8,017 bases of DNA from Leptolyngbyaceae cyanobacterium M65_K2018_010 (GTDB lineage: Bacteria; Cyanobacteriota; Cyanobacteriia; Phormidesmidales; Phormidesmidaceae), in NCBI GenBank assembly GCA_015295885.1, contig DVEE01000372.1, positions 1-8,017 of the forward strand. Direction: 5' to 3'. The number at the start of each line of letters is the position of its first letter. The first letter of the stretch is position 1. Position numbers and translations under genes: made by a program. Below, piece by piece: positions 1 to 6,355 of the stretch. Below the pieces are notes generated by a model. That model did not search any database. It was given only the letters and a program-made list of their open reading frames with translations, and was not told the origin of the DNA.

Positions 1-874
1 CGGCTTCGCTGTACCCCAGCAGGTTGCAGTAGTAGGCGTTAGCCATCACAAATTGGCCCGTGGACGAAACCAGGGAAATGGCGTAGGGAGCCTTTTCAAA
101 GGCGCAGCGAAAGCGTTCTTCGCTCTGTTGCAAGGCGGCTTCCGCCACCTTGCGATCGGTGATATTTTCCACAGTGCCCACAATTCGGGTCACCGGTTCG
201 GCGGGGTTGCCCAGGGGAAACGCCCTCGATCGTAGCCAACGAAGCTCGCCATCGGGGGTGATATAGCGATACTCCTGGTCAAAGGGTTCGCCCTGCTGCT
301 CGCGCTCTAGGGCCGCCTCAATGCGGAGCCGATCCTCCGGGTGAATACGGGCTAGCCAGTGCCCCATACCATCGAGGCCAGCCCCAGGTTCAATCCCGCA
401 AATCTCCCAATAGGCAGGGTTCTGGTAAGAGTATTGGCCGGTTGAGCTCTCGTAGACAAAGAAGCCCTGTTGCACCGCCTCGGCCAGTTGGCGAAAGCGG
501 CTTTCACTGTCCTGCAAGGCCATTTCAGCCCGTTTGTGATCGGTCAAATCACGCACCACTATGAGCACCTGATCGTCGGACAACGGCACTATTCTGGCCT
601 CTTGCCAGAGAGGCTGGCCCTGAACCAAGAGGGGATATTCAAAGATTTGGGTTGCTTGGCTGTGAAGGGCCTTGTCCATAGCCTCTAGATACCCCTGCAA
701 GGTGTCGCCCGAGAGCACCTGACGAATATTGGCGCCTACCCTAAAGTTCGGCAGGTCGGTGGGAAAGGTCGTTGCCGGCTTGATGTCGAGGTAGGTGCCA
801 TCGCGGTGCAGGCGAACCATTAAATCCGGCAGGGCATCGAAAATAGCCTGATAGTAAGTTTCACTCTGGTCCAT
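1..874 (-). CDS. Multi-PAS signalling protein, N-terminal part (likely sensor kinase or diguanylate cyclase)
   Basis: Reading the minus strand from the ATG at 874-872 gives 291 uninterrupted residues to the window edge, so the C-terminal output domain is missing. Three PAS units are visible. PAS1 spans about residues 8-115 (YYQAIFDALPDLMVRLHRDG). PAS2 spans about 125-245, with the PAC-type stretches EYRYITPDGELRWLRSRAFP and VGTVENITDRK. PAS3 begins near 252 (SEERFRCAFEKAPYAISLVS). The inter-domain helices LTDHKRAEMALQDSESRFR and ITDRKVAEAALQQSEERFR are typical linkers of stacked PAS sensors. There is no membrane segment so far, so it is probably a cytoplasmic signal sensor. The start overlaps the 3' end of the response-regulator gene by 14 bp in another frame, which suggests translational coupling and a shared pathway. 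A histidine kinase (perhaps hybrid) is the most likely output given the neighbour, but GGDEF/EAL cannot be excluded. Confidence 0.88.
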   Translation of the reverse strand, partial: MDQSETYYQAIFDALPDLMVRLHRDGTYLDIKPATTFPTDLPNFRVGANIRQVLSGDTLQGYLEAMDKALHSQATQIFEYPLLVQGQPLWQEARIVPLSDDQVLIVVRDLTDHKRAEMALQDSESRFRQLAEAVQQGFFVYESSTGQYSYQNPAYWEICGIEPGAGLDGMGHWLARIHPEDRLRIEAALEREQQGEPFDQEYRYITPDGELRWLRSRAFPLGNPAEPVTRIVGTVENITDRKVAEAALQQSEERFRCAFEKAPYAISLVSSTGQFVMANAYYCNLLGYSEA

Positions 875-1967
875 GGAGTGGGGGGTCGGTGGGTTTGTCC
901 ATACTAGGGCCAGCCGGGTCCTCCTCCATCGGCTGGCTGAGGGCCTGGTGGAGATCCTGCAGCCGCTGCCAGAGGCACTCCGCCAAGCGCTGGTCTGGCC
1001 TCGTAGCCGTTTGCAGTAGATGCTCAATGGCTTCAGTCACGGCAGAAGCTTGGTCATAGCCAAACAGCCCTAGCCCACCGGCTAGTTTATGGGCTTCGGC
1101 CCAGGCCTGGTGCTGCTGCTGGGGGCTGAGGTCACCGGCCTGGAGCGATCGCGCCGTTTGCTCCAACAGCGCTAACCGTTCTGCCAGGGAAGCTTGAAAC
1201 CGCCGAGTCGCTCGTTCCATGGTGGCGGTTAAGGAGGCGGGGCCGTTGCGCCGCCTAGCATCTGCCGCTGCTGAGGGGACATCCGTTTCTGGCTGTGCCC
1301 TCAGCCGATAGCCCAGGCCGTAGACCGTTTCAATGGGATTAACCCGTAGGCCCGCTTGCTTCAGCCGTTGTCGTAGATCCTTAATCAGATTGGTGACCGA
1401 TCCTTCAACGGGGGACTCTTCCAGGGGCCAAAGGTGGTCGATGATGGCACTGCGAGTCAGCAGCCGCTGGGGGTGGCGCAGAAAGAGTTCCAAGAGCTCG
1501 TATTCCTTGGGGCGACAGGGAACGATCCGCTGCTGGTAGGTCACCTGGCCTAGGGCTGGATCTAACTGCAAGGGCCCCCAGGTCAACACCGGCGAGGCCG
1601 CCTGGTTACTGCCCCGGCGCAGCAGGGCCCGCACCCGGGCTAAAAGCTGAGTGGCCTGGCAGGTTTTGACCAAATAATCATCGGCCCCGGCATCGAGGGC
1701 TGCTACAATATCCGGCTCGGCATCCTTGACCGTCAGCATCAGAATGGGGGTGCCGTTGCCCTGGGCCCGCAAGCGGCGACAAACCTCCACCCCATCCAGG
1801 GAAGGCATCAACCAGTCTAAGATCAGCAGGTCGTAGGGCCAGCGACTGGCTAGATCTAGGCCCACCGCCCCGTCGGCGATCGCATCGACAGCGTAGTGAT
1901 GGGTCGAGAGGGTGTCTGCCAAAAACTCGCTGGTCGGTTGGTCATCCTCTAACAGCAGAATTTTCAT
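861..1967 (-). CDS. Response regulator with REC, OmpR-type winged helix and HPt domains
   Basis: A 368-residue, three-domain phosphorelay protein. The receiver (residues 1-118) has the acidic pair E7/D8-D9, phospho-acceptor D51 in LILDWLMP, T79 and K101. A winged-helix DNA-binding domain follows (about 127-223: LTWGPLQLDP at the start, RPKEYELLELFLRH, ending in VYGLGYRL), as in OmpR/PhoB regulators. An HPt domain occupies about 245-345, with the motif AHKLAGGLGLFGY; H293 is the probable phosphotransfer histidine. A proline- and acid-rich tail ends the protein. It probably binds DNA when D51 is phosphorylated, while H293 can pass phosphate to or from another receiver. REC-wHTH-HPt fusions are, from memory, known in cyanobacteria but rare elsewhere. 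One oddity: the usual K-P-F after beta5 is K-T-C (101-103). The start is the ATG at 1967, with only weak AGGG upstream. The 3' end overlaps the PAS gene, its likely partner. Confidence 0.93.
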   Translation of the reverse strand: MKILLLEDDQPTSEFLADTLSTHHYAVDAIADGAVGLDLASRWPYDLLILDWLMPSLDGVEVCRRLRAQGNGTPILMLTVKDAEPDIVAALDAGADDYLVKTCQATQLLARVRALLRRGSNQAASPVLTWGPLQLDPALGQVTYQQRIVPCRPKEYELLELFLRHPQRLLTRSAIIDHLWPLEESPVEGSVTNLIKDLRQRLKQAGLRVNPIETVYGLGYRLRAQPETDVPSAAADARRRNGPASLTATMERATRRFQASLAERLALLEQTARSLQAGDLSPQQQHQAWAEAHKLAGGLGLFGYDQASAVTEAIEHLLQTATRPDQRLAECLWQRLQDLHQALSQPMEEDPAGPSMDKPTDPPLHGPE

Positions 1968-1991
1968 GGTCTGACCCTAGCAAAGGAGACA

Positions 1992-2015
1992 GGCAAGCGC
2001 ATTCATTCGCTTACC
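1992..2015. repeat. Inverted repeat upstream of the response-regulator gene
   Basis: GGCAAGCG (1992-1999) and CGCTTACC (2008-2015) form 8-bp arms with one mismatched position (a G-U pair in RNA of the minus strand) around the 8-nt loop CATTCATT. It lies 25-48 bp before the regulator's start and 50 bp after the glycosidase stop. It could be an operator half-site pair, for example for autoregulation, or a weak terminator for the glycosidase. No clear T-run follows on the minus strand, so I favour a DNA site. Confidence 0.35.
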
Positions 2016-2044
2016 ACCATACTCCAGGTGCCGGTGGGCAACAA
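2016..2044 (-). promoter_or_regulatory. Possible sigma70-type promoter for the response-regulator gene
   Basis: On the minus strand TTGTTG (2044-2039) is followed after 17 bp by TATGGT (2021-2016). Spacing is ideal but both hexamers are imperfect (3/6 and 4/6). The predicted transcript would start near 2009, inside the inverted repeat at 1992-2015. This would allow expression separate from the glycosidase gene. It rests only on pattern matching. Confidence 0.22.
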
Positions 2045-2064
2045 TGCCCTCGCCCAGCCAGGGT

Positions 2065-4818
2065 CTAGGTCGGACTGGCGGGGGGCTTGCGAAACTTGGC
2101 AATCTCCCCTGGGGTGGTAATGTCTAACACCATCTCCTTAGTCAGGTAGCCCAGGCCTTGAATGAGCCGGGCGACACAGCCGGTCCAACCGGTCTGGTGG
2201 CTGGCCCCAATGCCGGAACCATCGTCGCCGTGGAAGTATTCGTAGAAGAGAATTAAATCCCGCCAATGGGGGTCGGTTTGAAACTTCTCGGCCCCACCGT
2301 AGACCGGGCGACGGCCCGACTCATCCTTCAAAAAGATGCTGACCAGGCGTTCGGCAATACCTTGGGAAACGTCGAACAGGGTTTGGTACTGGCCTGAGCC
2401 GGTCGGATATTCCACCGTAAAGTCGTCGCCATAGTAGCTGTAGAGCTGCAGCAAAGCCCGAACCAACAGGAGGTTAACGGGCATCCAAATGGGACCGCGC
2501 CAGTTAGAGTTTCCACCAAACATCCCCGAGGTCGAGTCGCCGGGCACGTAGCCGACCTTGTACTCCTGACCCGCATGGTGAAAGATGTAGGGGTTGTCGA
2601 GATGGTACCGAGATAGGGATCGGATTCCGTAGGAACTGAGAAATTCCGACTCATCCAGCATTCTGGCCAGCACCCGACGCAGTTTTTCTTGGTTGAGAAT
2701 GGCCAGCATATAGCGGTTACGCACCCCTGGCTGGGTGGCCAGGTGAATGTTGTGGGTCAGTTCCGGGTGCTTGTCTAAAAAGGTTTGAATTTCCTGGGTC
2801 AGGCGGGGCAATTTTTGCAAAACCTCTTGGGGGAAGACAGCTACGGCCATCAGCGATAGCAGCCCCACCAGCGATCGCACCTTCAGCCGGGTGGAGTTAC
2901 CATCGGGCAGGCGCAGCACATCGTAGAAAAAGCCGTCCTCTTCATCCCACAGCTCGTCGTTATACTCGCCGATGCGATCCATGGCACCGGCAATCCACAT
3001 GGTGTGCTGAAAGAACTTCAGCGCAAAGTCCTCGTAGAGGGGGTCATGGAGGGCCAGCTCAAGGGCAATCTGGAACATCTGCTGACTAAAGAACACCATC
3101 CAGGCGGTGCCATCGGCCTGCTCTAGACGACCACCGGTGGGCAAATCTGAGCTGCGGTCGAACACCCCAATGTTATCCAGTCCTAAAAAGCCTCCTTCAA
3201 ACAGGTTATTGCCGCCCTCGTCCTTGCGGTTGACCCACCAGGTAAAGTTGATCAGCAGCTTAGAAAAGGCGTACTTGAGAAACTCAATGTCCCCTTGGCC
3301 ATCCCGTAGGCTGCGATCGCGGGTGTAAATTTCCCAGGTGGACCAGGCATGGACCGGCGGATTAACATCGCCAAAGTTCCACTCGTAGGCCGGAATTTGG
3401 CCATTGGGGTGAAGGTAGTCTTCTCGCAGCATCAGCATCAGCTGATCCTTGGCAAAGCCAGGGTCAACCATGCTGATGGGAATCACATGAAAGGCCAGAT
3501 CCCAGGCCGCATACCAGGGGTACTCCCACTTGTCGGGCATCGACACAATGTCGTCGTTTTTCATGTGGAACCAGTCGCTGTTGCGCACATGCTTTTTCTG
3601 GGTCGTAGGCGTCCAGGGAGTAACGCCCCGTTCCCGCAGCCATTGATCGAGGTCGTAGTAGAAGTACTGTTTGGTCCACATCATGCCTGCCACAGCCTGC
3701 CGCAGGACATTGGTGCGATCGGCGTCGGCCAGGACCGCCGGGGGAATCACCTCGGTAAAAAACTCGTCGGCTTCCTGGAGGCGATGAACCAAGGTTTCCT
3801 CAAAAAAAGTACCAAAGGGGTCGCCCACCTGGGCTGGGGTTTGGTTGGTTAACCGCAGCCGCAGCACCGTGGTTTCCCCAGGGCCCAGGGTCAACGGGTA
3901 GTGGGGCGCCACCTTGGTACCCACCCCGAGGGAGTTAACCGCCTCCTGCTGGCCATGGACGATGTAATTGTTAATGCCGTCCTTAACGTAAAGGCTGGCG
4001 TTGGGTGTGCCAGAAATGCGGGCGTTGTTAGTTTCATTTTCCGTAAACAAGAGCGGCACCCCGGCCTGGCAATAGAAGTAGTAGTCACTGATAAATGGAG
4101 TCAAGACCGGGTTCGTGATATGGGCCTGCACCACACTGCAATTCAGCCCACTTTGCTGGCTGAGTAGGGGTTTGGAGCCGGTATCAGCCCAGGACCAGGT
4201 GTTGCGGAACCAGAGCGTCGGTAGCACATGGAGCGGGGCCGCCTCTGGCCCCCGATTGGCAATGGTGATTTGAATCAGCACATCCTCGGCCTCGGCCTTG
4301 GCATATTCAACAAAAACATCGAAGTAGCGATTTTCGTCAAAAATGCCCGTATCCAGCAGCTCGTACTCCGGCTCGTAGCGGCTGCGGTGGCGGTTGGTTT
4401 CCACCAGGTCCGCGTAGGGAAATTCGCCCTGGGGATACTTGTAGAGGTACTTCATGTAGGAGTGGGTGGGGGTACTATCCAGGTAGAAGTAGTACTCCTT
4501 CACGTCTTCGCCATGGTTGCCTTCACTGTTGGTGAGGCCAAACAGGCGCTCCTTCACAATCGGGTCCTTACCATTCCAGAGCGCTAGGGCAAAACACAAA
4601 AGCCCGTGATCATCACAAATACCCCCCAGACCGTCCTCACCCCAGCGATAGGCCCGCGACCGGGCCTGGTCATGGGGAAAATAGCTCCAGGCATTGCCGT
4701 CGGCGCTGTAGTCTTCCCGCACCGTGCCCCACTGGCGTTCGCTCAAGTAGGGGCCCCACTTATACCAGTTCACGTCGCCAGCATAGTGATGAGTCAGCCG
4801 TTGTACTTCAGGGGTCAT
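2065..4818 (-). CDS. Large GH63/MGH1-like glycoside hydrolase (putative glucosidase)
   Basis: A 917-residue protein of the bacterial GH63-like family, which resembles the (alpha/alpha)6-barrel mannosyl-oligosaccharide glucosidases. I chose the ATG at 4818 (MTPEVQRL) over the TTG at 4884 because an AGGA lies 9 nt upstream and the family-like sequence begins just after it. The N-terminal half (about 1-330) has the segment WGPYLSERQWGTVREDYS and a beta-rich domain. The C-terminal half holds the barrel. Numbering from the chosen start, W439-D440 in YPWYAAWDLAFHVIPIS is the likely general acid and E860 in FYEYFHGDDGSG the likely base, by analogy with E. coli YgjK. No signal peptide or membrane segment is seen, so it is probably cytoplasmic. 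The substrate is unknown; an alpha-glucoside such as a compatible solute or glycogen-derived sugar is inference. It sits between yqeK-rsfS and the regulator pair on the same strand. Confidence 0.9.
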   Translation of the reverse strand: MTPEVQRLTHHYAGDVNWYKWGPYLSERQWGTVREDYSADGNAWSYFPHDQARSRAYRWGEDGLGGICDDHGLLCFALALWNGKDPIVKERLFGLTNSEGNHGEDVKEYYFYLDSTPTHSYMKYLYKYPQGEFPYADLVETNRHRSRYEPEYELLDTGIFDENRYFDVFVEYAKAEAEDVLIQITIANRGPEAAPLHVLPTLWFRNTWSWADTGSKPLLSQQSGLNCSVVQAHITNPVLTPFISDYYFYCQAGVPLLFTENETNNARISGTPNASLYVKDGINNYIVHGQQEAVNSLGVGTKVAPHYPLTLGPGETTVLRLRLTNQTPAQVGDPFGTFFEETLVHRLQEADEFFTEVIPPAVLADADRTNVLRQAVAGMMWTKQYFYYDLDQWLRERGVTPWTPTTQKKHVRNSDWFHMKNDDIVSMPDKWEYPWYAAWDLAFHVIPISMVDPGFAKDQLMLMLREDYLHPNGQIPAYEWNFGDVNPPVHAWSTWEIYTRDRSLRDGQGDIEFLKYAFSKLLINFTWWVNRKDEGGNNLFEGGFLGLDNIGVFDRSSDLPTGGRLEQADGTAWMVFFSQQMFQIALELALHDPLYEDFALKFFQHTMWIAGAMDRIGEYNDELWDEEDGFFYDVLRLPDGNSTRLKVRSLVGLLSLMAVAVFPQEVLQKLPRLTQEIQTFLDKHPELTHNIHLATQPGVRNRYMLAILNQEKLRRVLARMLDESEFLSSYGIRSLSRYHLDNPYIFHHAGQEYKVGYVPGDSTSGMFGGNSNWRGPIWMPVNLLLVRALLQLYSYYGDDFTVEYPTGSGQYQTLFDVSQGIAERLVSIFLKDESGRRPVYGGAEKFQTDPHWRDLILFYEYFHGDDGSGIGASHQTGWTGCVARLIQGLGYLTKEMVLDITTPGEIAKFRKPPASPT

Positions 4819-4827
4819 AGCATCAAG

Positions 4828-4831
4828 TCCT
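4828..4831 (-). promoter_or_regulatory. Ribosome binding site deciding the glycosidase start
   Basis: AGGA on the minus strand lies 9 nt before the ATG at 4818. The upstream in-frame TTG at 4884 has no Shine-Dalgarno-like sequence near it. The 22 extra residues it would add are proline-rich and unlike the family, so the ATG is preferred. Confidence 0.55.
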
Positions 4832-4915
4832 GGGTAATAGGGCACAGGGTCGGGGGCACACCTGTTGTCCAAAGGGGGCCTCAATAACGCTGAAACAGCA
4901 GTCTAAGGGCTGGTT

Positions 4916-4933
4916 CTAGGAAACTCCTAGGAA
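4916..4933. promoter_or_regulatory. PhoB-box-like direct repeats upstream of the glycosidase gene
   Basis: CTAGGAA occurs at 4916-4922 and again at 4927-4933, two identical 7-mers separated by 4 bp (period 11, one helical turn). A further CTAG follows at 4935-4938. On the coding (minus) strand it reads TTCCTAG-N4-TTCCTAG. OmpR/PhoB-family regulators typically bind such tandem 7-bp repeats with 4-bp spacers. The site lies about 100 bp upstream of the chosen glycosidase start. Binding by the neighbouring winged-helix regulator is inference. The same bases also contain the palindrome TCCTAGGA (4925-4932), so another factor is possible. Confidence 0.35.
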
Positions 4934-5014
4934 TCTAGCAACTACCCTAACCCCTTCCCCCTCGCCTAACGGTATTGCCCACTAATTTCTACAGATCAGG
5001 GGCACCCTGCTCCA

Positions 5015-5028
5015 TCCCCGGCCGGGGA
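5015..5028. repeat. 14-bp perfect GC palindrome in the rsfS-glycosidase gap
   Basis: TCCCCGGCCGGGGA is perfectly self-complementary. In RNA it could fold as a 5-bp stem with a GGCC loop. It lies about 70 bp past the rsfS stop and about 200 bp before the glycosidase start. No T-run follows on either strand, so it is not a standard intrinsic terminator. A protein-binding site is equally possible. Confidence 0.3.
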
Positions 5029-5045
5029 GAAAGGGGGCGCTTGGC

Positions 5046-5088
5046 CGCCAGGTCAATGGGCTCCCAATTTAGGTTACCGAGCCTGGCG
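5046..5088 (-). terminator. Possible terminator-like inverted repeat after rsfS
   Basis: CGCCAGG (5046-5052) pairs perfectly with CCTGGCG (5082-5088). A second, partly competing pair is GGCTC (5059-5063) with GAGCC (5079-5083). The structure begins 8 nt after the rsfS stop codon, where the end of the yqeK-rsfS transcript would be expected. The loop is long (29 nt) and there is no clear U-tract, so the call is weak. Confidence 0.25.
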
Positions 5089-5096
5089 CAACCAGC

Positions 5097-5546
5097 CTAG
5101 ACACTGGGTTGTTGCAGGGCAGGTTGATAGGCAATCTGGTTAGCATGGCCCCAGAAAGCCTCCAGGTCATAAAACTCCCTGGCCTCTGGCATAAACACAT
5201 GGACAATCACTTCGCCGTAGTCCATCAGCACCCAGTTGCCTTCCAGTTGCCCCTCTACCCGCAGCGGGCGGCGATTCCAGTTGTCCTCTAGGGTGGTTTC
5301 GATGGAGCGGGTGATCGCCCGCACCTGCACCGTCGAAAAGCCTGTGATCACCACAAAATAATCCGCCAGGTAAGACACATCCCCCACCTGCAAGATGACA
5401 ATGTTGGCCCCTTTGCGCTCATCGGCGGCGGCCGCAATGGCGTAGGCCAATTGTAGGGCAGCATCCTCTTCCACGGCAGGGAAGCCTGAGGCCGCTTGGG
5501 TTGGGGCAGGGGTGGTGGCCGATTCACGGCTTTGGGGATGGGTCAT
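5097..5546 (-). CDS. rsfS: Ribosome silencing factor RsfS (Iojap/DUF143 family)
   Basis: A 149-residue protein with a full RsfS domain from about residue 27. RsfS binds ribosomal protein uL14 on the 50S subunit and blocks joining of the subunits, lowering translation when nutrients are short. Diagnostic segments are SYLADYFVVITGFSTVQVRA (58-77), the RPLRVEGQLEGNWVLMDYGE region (93-112), VIVHVFMPEAREFYDLEAFW (113-132) and the conserved Y-D-L-E. The first 26 residues are a low-complexity, Ala/Pro/Thr-rich extension of the kind variable among homologues. The ATG overlaps the stop of yqeK in an ATGA (5543-5546), indicating translational coupling. The yqeK-rsfS pairing is widespread in bacteria, which supports both names. 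Confidence 0.96.
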   Translation of the reverse strand: MTHPQSRESATTPAPTQAASGFPAVEEDAALQLAYAIAAAADERKGANIVILQVGDVSYLADYFVVITGFSTVQVRAITRSIETTLEDNWNRRPLRVEGQLEGNWVLMDYGEVIVHVFMPEAREFYDLEAFWGHANQIAYQPALQQPSV

Positions 5547-6163
5547 GGGCAGGGTAATGGCACAGAACAGTGGGCAGCGAACCAGTCCCGGGTCGAGAGG
5601 GCACGGGGATGAATGGGTTTAGCCTGGGCGGCCAGTTGGCAGAGTTTGTAGTCACAGGTGTGATAGACAGCCGCGGCCAAATTTTGGTAGCTCATCTGGC
5701 GCAAATGGTTAAGCGTGGGGGTATCCCCCCGACCGGGTTCCAGGGCATCGGCTAGGAAGAGGATACAACTGAGCGGGGCCATGGCCGGTCGACCCAGGGT
5801 ATGGTTTGCGATCGCCGCCAGCACCTCCGGTTCCTGCACCCCCAAGTCTTGCTGAGCCACCAGGGCACTGACGTCGGCATGGAGTAACTGAGGATAGGCT
5901 TCCTCTAGGGGATCTAAGACTAACCCGGCGGCCCGAGCCATGGCTAGCAATGTTTCGGGTTTGAAATACTTCGCCAAGTCATGCATTAAGCCCGCCTGAG
6001 CCGCCTGCTCCCCGTTTAGGCCGTGGTGGTGGGCCAGGTCTAGGGCCAGGGTTTCTACCCGCAGGCTATGGGCTAACCGAGGCTTGGGCATAGAACGATG
6101 CAGCCAGGCTAACACCGGCTCTCGCCAACGCGGATTCTCCTTGGCTGATGTTGCAAACCCCAT
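5543..6163 (-). CDS. yqeK: YqeK, HD-domain symmetrical Ap4A hydrolase
   Basis: A 206-residue HD-superfamily phosphohydrolase. YqeK proteins cleave diadenosine tetraphosphate into two ADP, clearing an alarmone-like nucleotide that builds up under stress. The metal ligands are all in place: H32 (RLAHSLRVE), H61-D62 (AGLMHDLAKYF), H95 (LLHADVSA), H121 (IANHTLGRP) and D139 (LFLADALEPGR). The last motif, with its E-P-G/x-R ending, is typical of YqeK. Length matches the family. The start at 6163 (MGFATSAKENPRW) is plausible but lacks a strong Shine-Dalgarno; the next Met is at residue 25, uncomfortably close to the first ligand. Unlike in many bacteria, nadD is not directly upstream. It is the first gene of a two-gene unit with rsfS and diverges from the coiled-coil gene. 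Confidence 0.95.
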   Translation of the reverse strand: MGFATSAKENPRWREPVLAWLHRSMPKPRLAHSLRVETLALDLAHHHGLNGEQAAQAGLMHDLAKYFKPETLLAMARAAGLVLDPLEEAYPQLLHADVSALVAQQDLGVQEPEVLAAIANHTLGRPAMAPLSCILFLADALEPGRGDTPTLNHLRQMSYQNLAAAVYHTCDYKLCQLAAQAKPIHPRALSTRDWFAAHCSVPLPCP

Positions 6164-6297
6164 GGGGTGGGCTCAAGGCCCCAATCCTCAAATTTACTCT
6201 TGCAATCCCCATTGTAGAGGATAGGCCAGGGGATGGACCCTCGCTACCCGTCCCAGACCCAAACGGACTTTGGACCGGAGCTGGAGTTGAGCTAAAG

Positions 6298-6311
6298 TTT
6301 GAGATCTCAAA
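6298..6311. promoter_or_regulatory. Perfect 14-bp palindrome TTTGAGATCTCAAA in the divergent region
   Basis: TTTGAGATCTCAAA reads the same on both strands. It lies 134 bp upstream of yqeK and 129 bp upstream of the coiled-coil gene, almost exactly midway. Such a position suits an operator for a dimeric regulator acting on either promoter. On the minus strand a second TTTGA directly precedes it. No known regulator is assigned. Confidence 0.35.
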
Positions 6312-6318
6312 TCAAATG

Positions 6319-6355
6319 CAGCGTATATCATTGACCTGACTGCAATGTATCGCTG
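6319..6355. promoter_or_regulatory. Long imperfect inverted repeat (hairpin) in the divergent region
   Basis: The left arm CAGCGTATATCATTG (6319-6333) pairs with the right arm CAATGTATCGCTG (6343-6355). This gives 5+3+5 paired bases with two single-T bulges on the left and a 9-nt loop, ACCTGACTG. It begins 7 bp after the 14-bp palindrome. On the minus strand the left arm contains TGATATACG, an extended -10-like sequence that could serve yqeK, so the repeat may overlap a promoter. It could equally be a 5'-leader structure of the coiled-coil gene. The rest of 6164-6440 shows no gene I can support. Confidence 0.4.

Larger units (their letters stand above)
1145..5815. repeat. Five HIP1 octamers (GCGATCGC)
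   Basis: Perfect GCGATCGC sites are at 1145-1152, 1876-1883, 2871-2878, 3313-3320 and 5808-5815. About 0.1 would be expected by chance in a sequence this long. HIP1 enrichment is a hallmark of many cyanobacterial genomes. All five lie inside minus-strand genes, and none is within the coiled-coil gene. Confidence 0.9.

Noticed and set aside
53..688. Two short plus-strand frames at the left edge
   Set aside because: Both are antisense to the continuous PAS-domain reading frame, which has clear PAS/PAC motifs.
3349..3852. 167-residue plus-strand reading frame antisense to the glycosidase
   Set aside because: It lies wholly inside a strongly supported gene on the opposite strand, shows no recognisable domain, and is expected from GC-rich codon bias.
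4228..4587. 119-residue plus-strand reading frame
   Set aside because: Antisense shadow of the glycosidase N-terminal half; hydrophobic Val/Gly-rich sequence arises from reverse reading of conserved codons.
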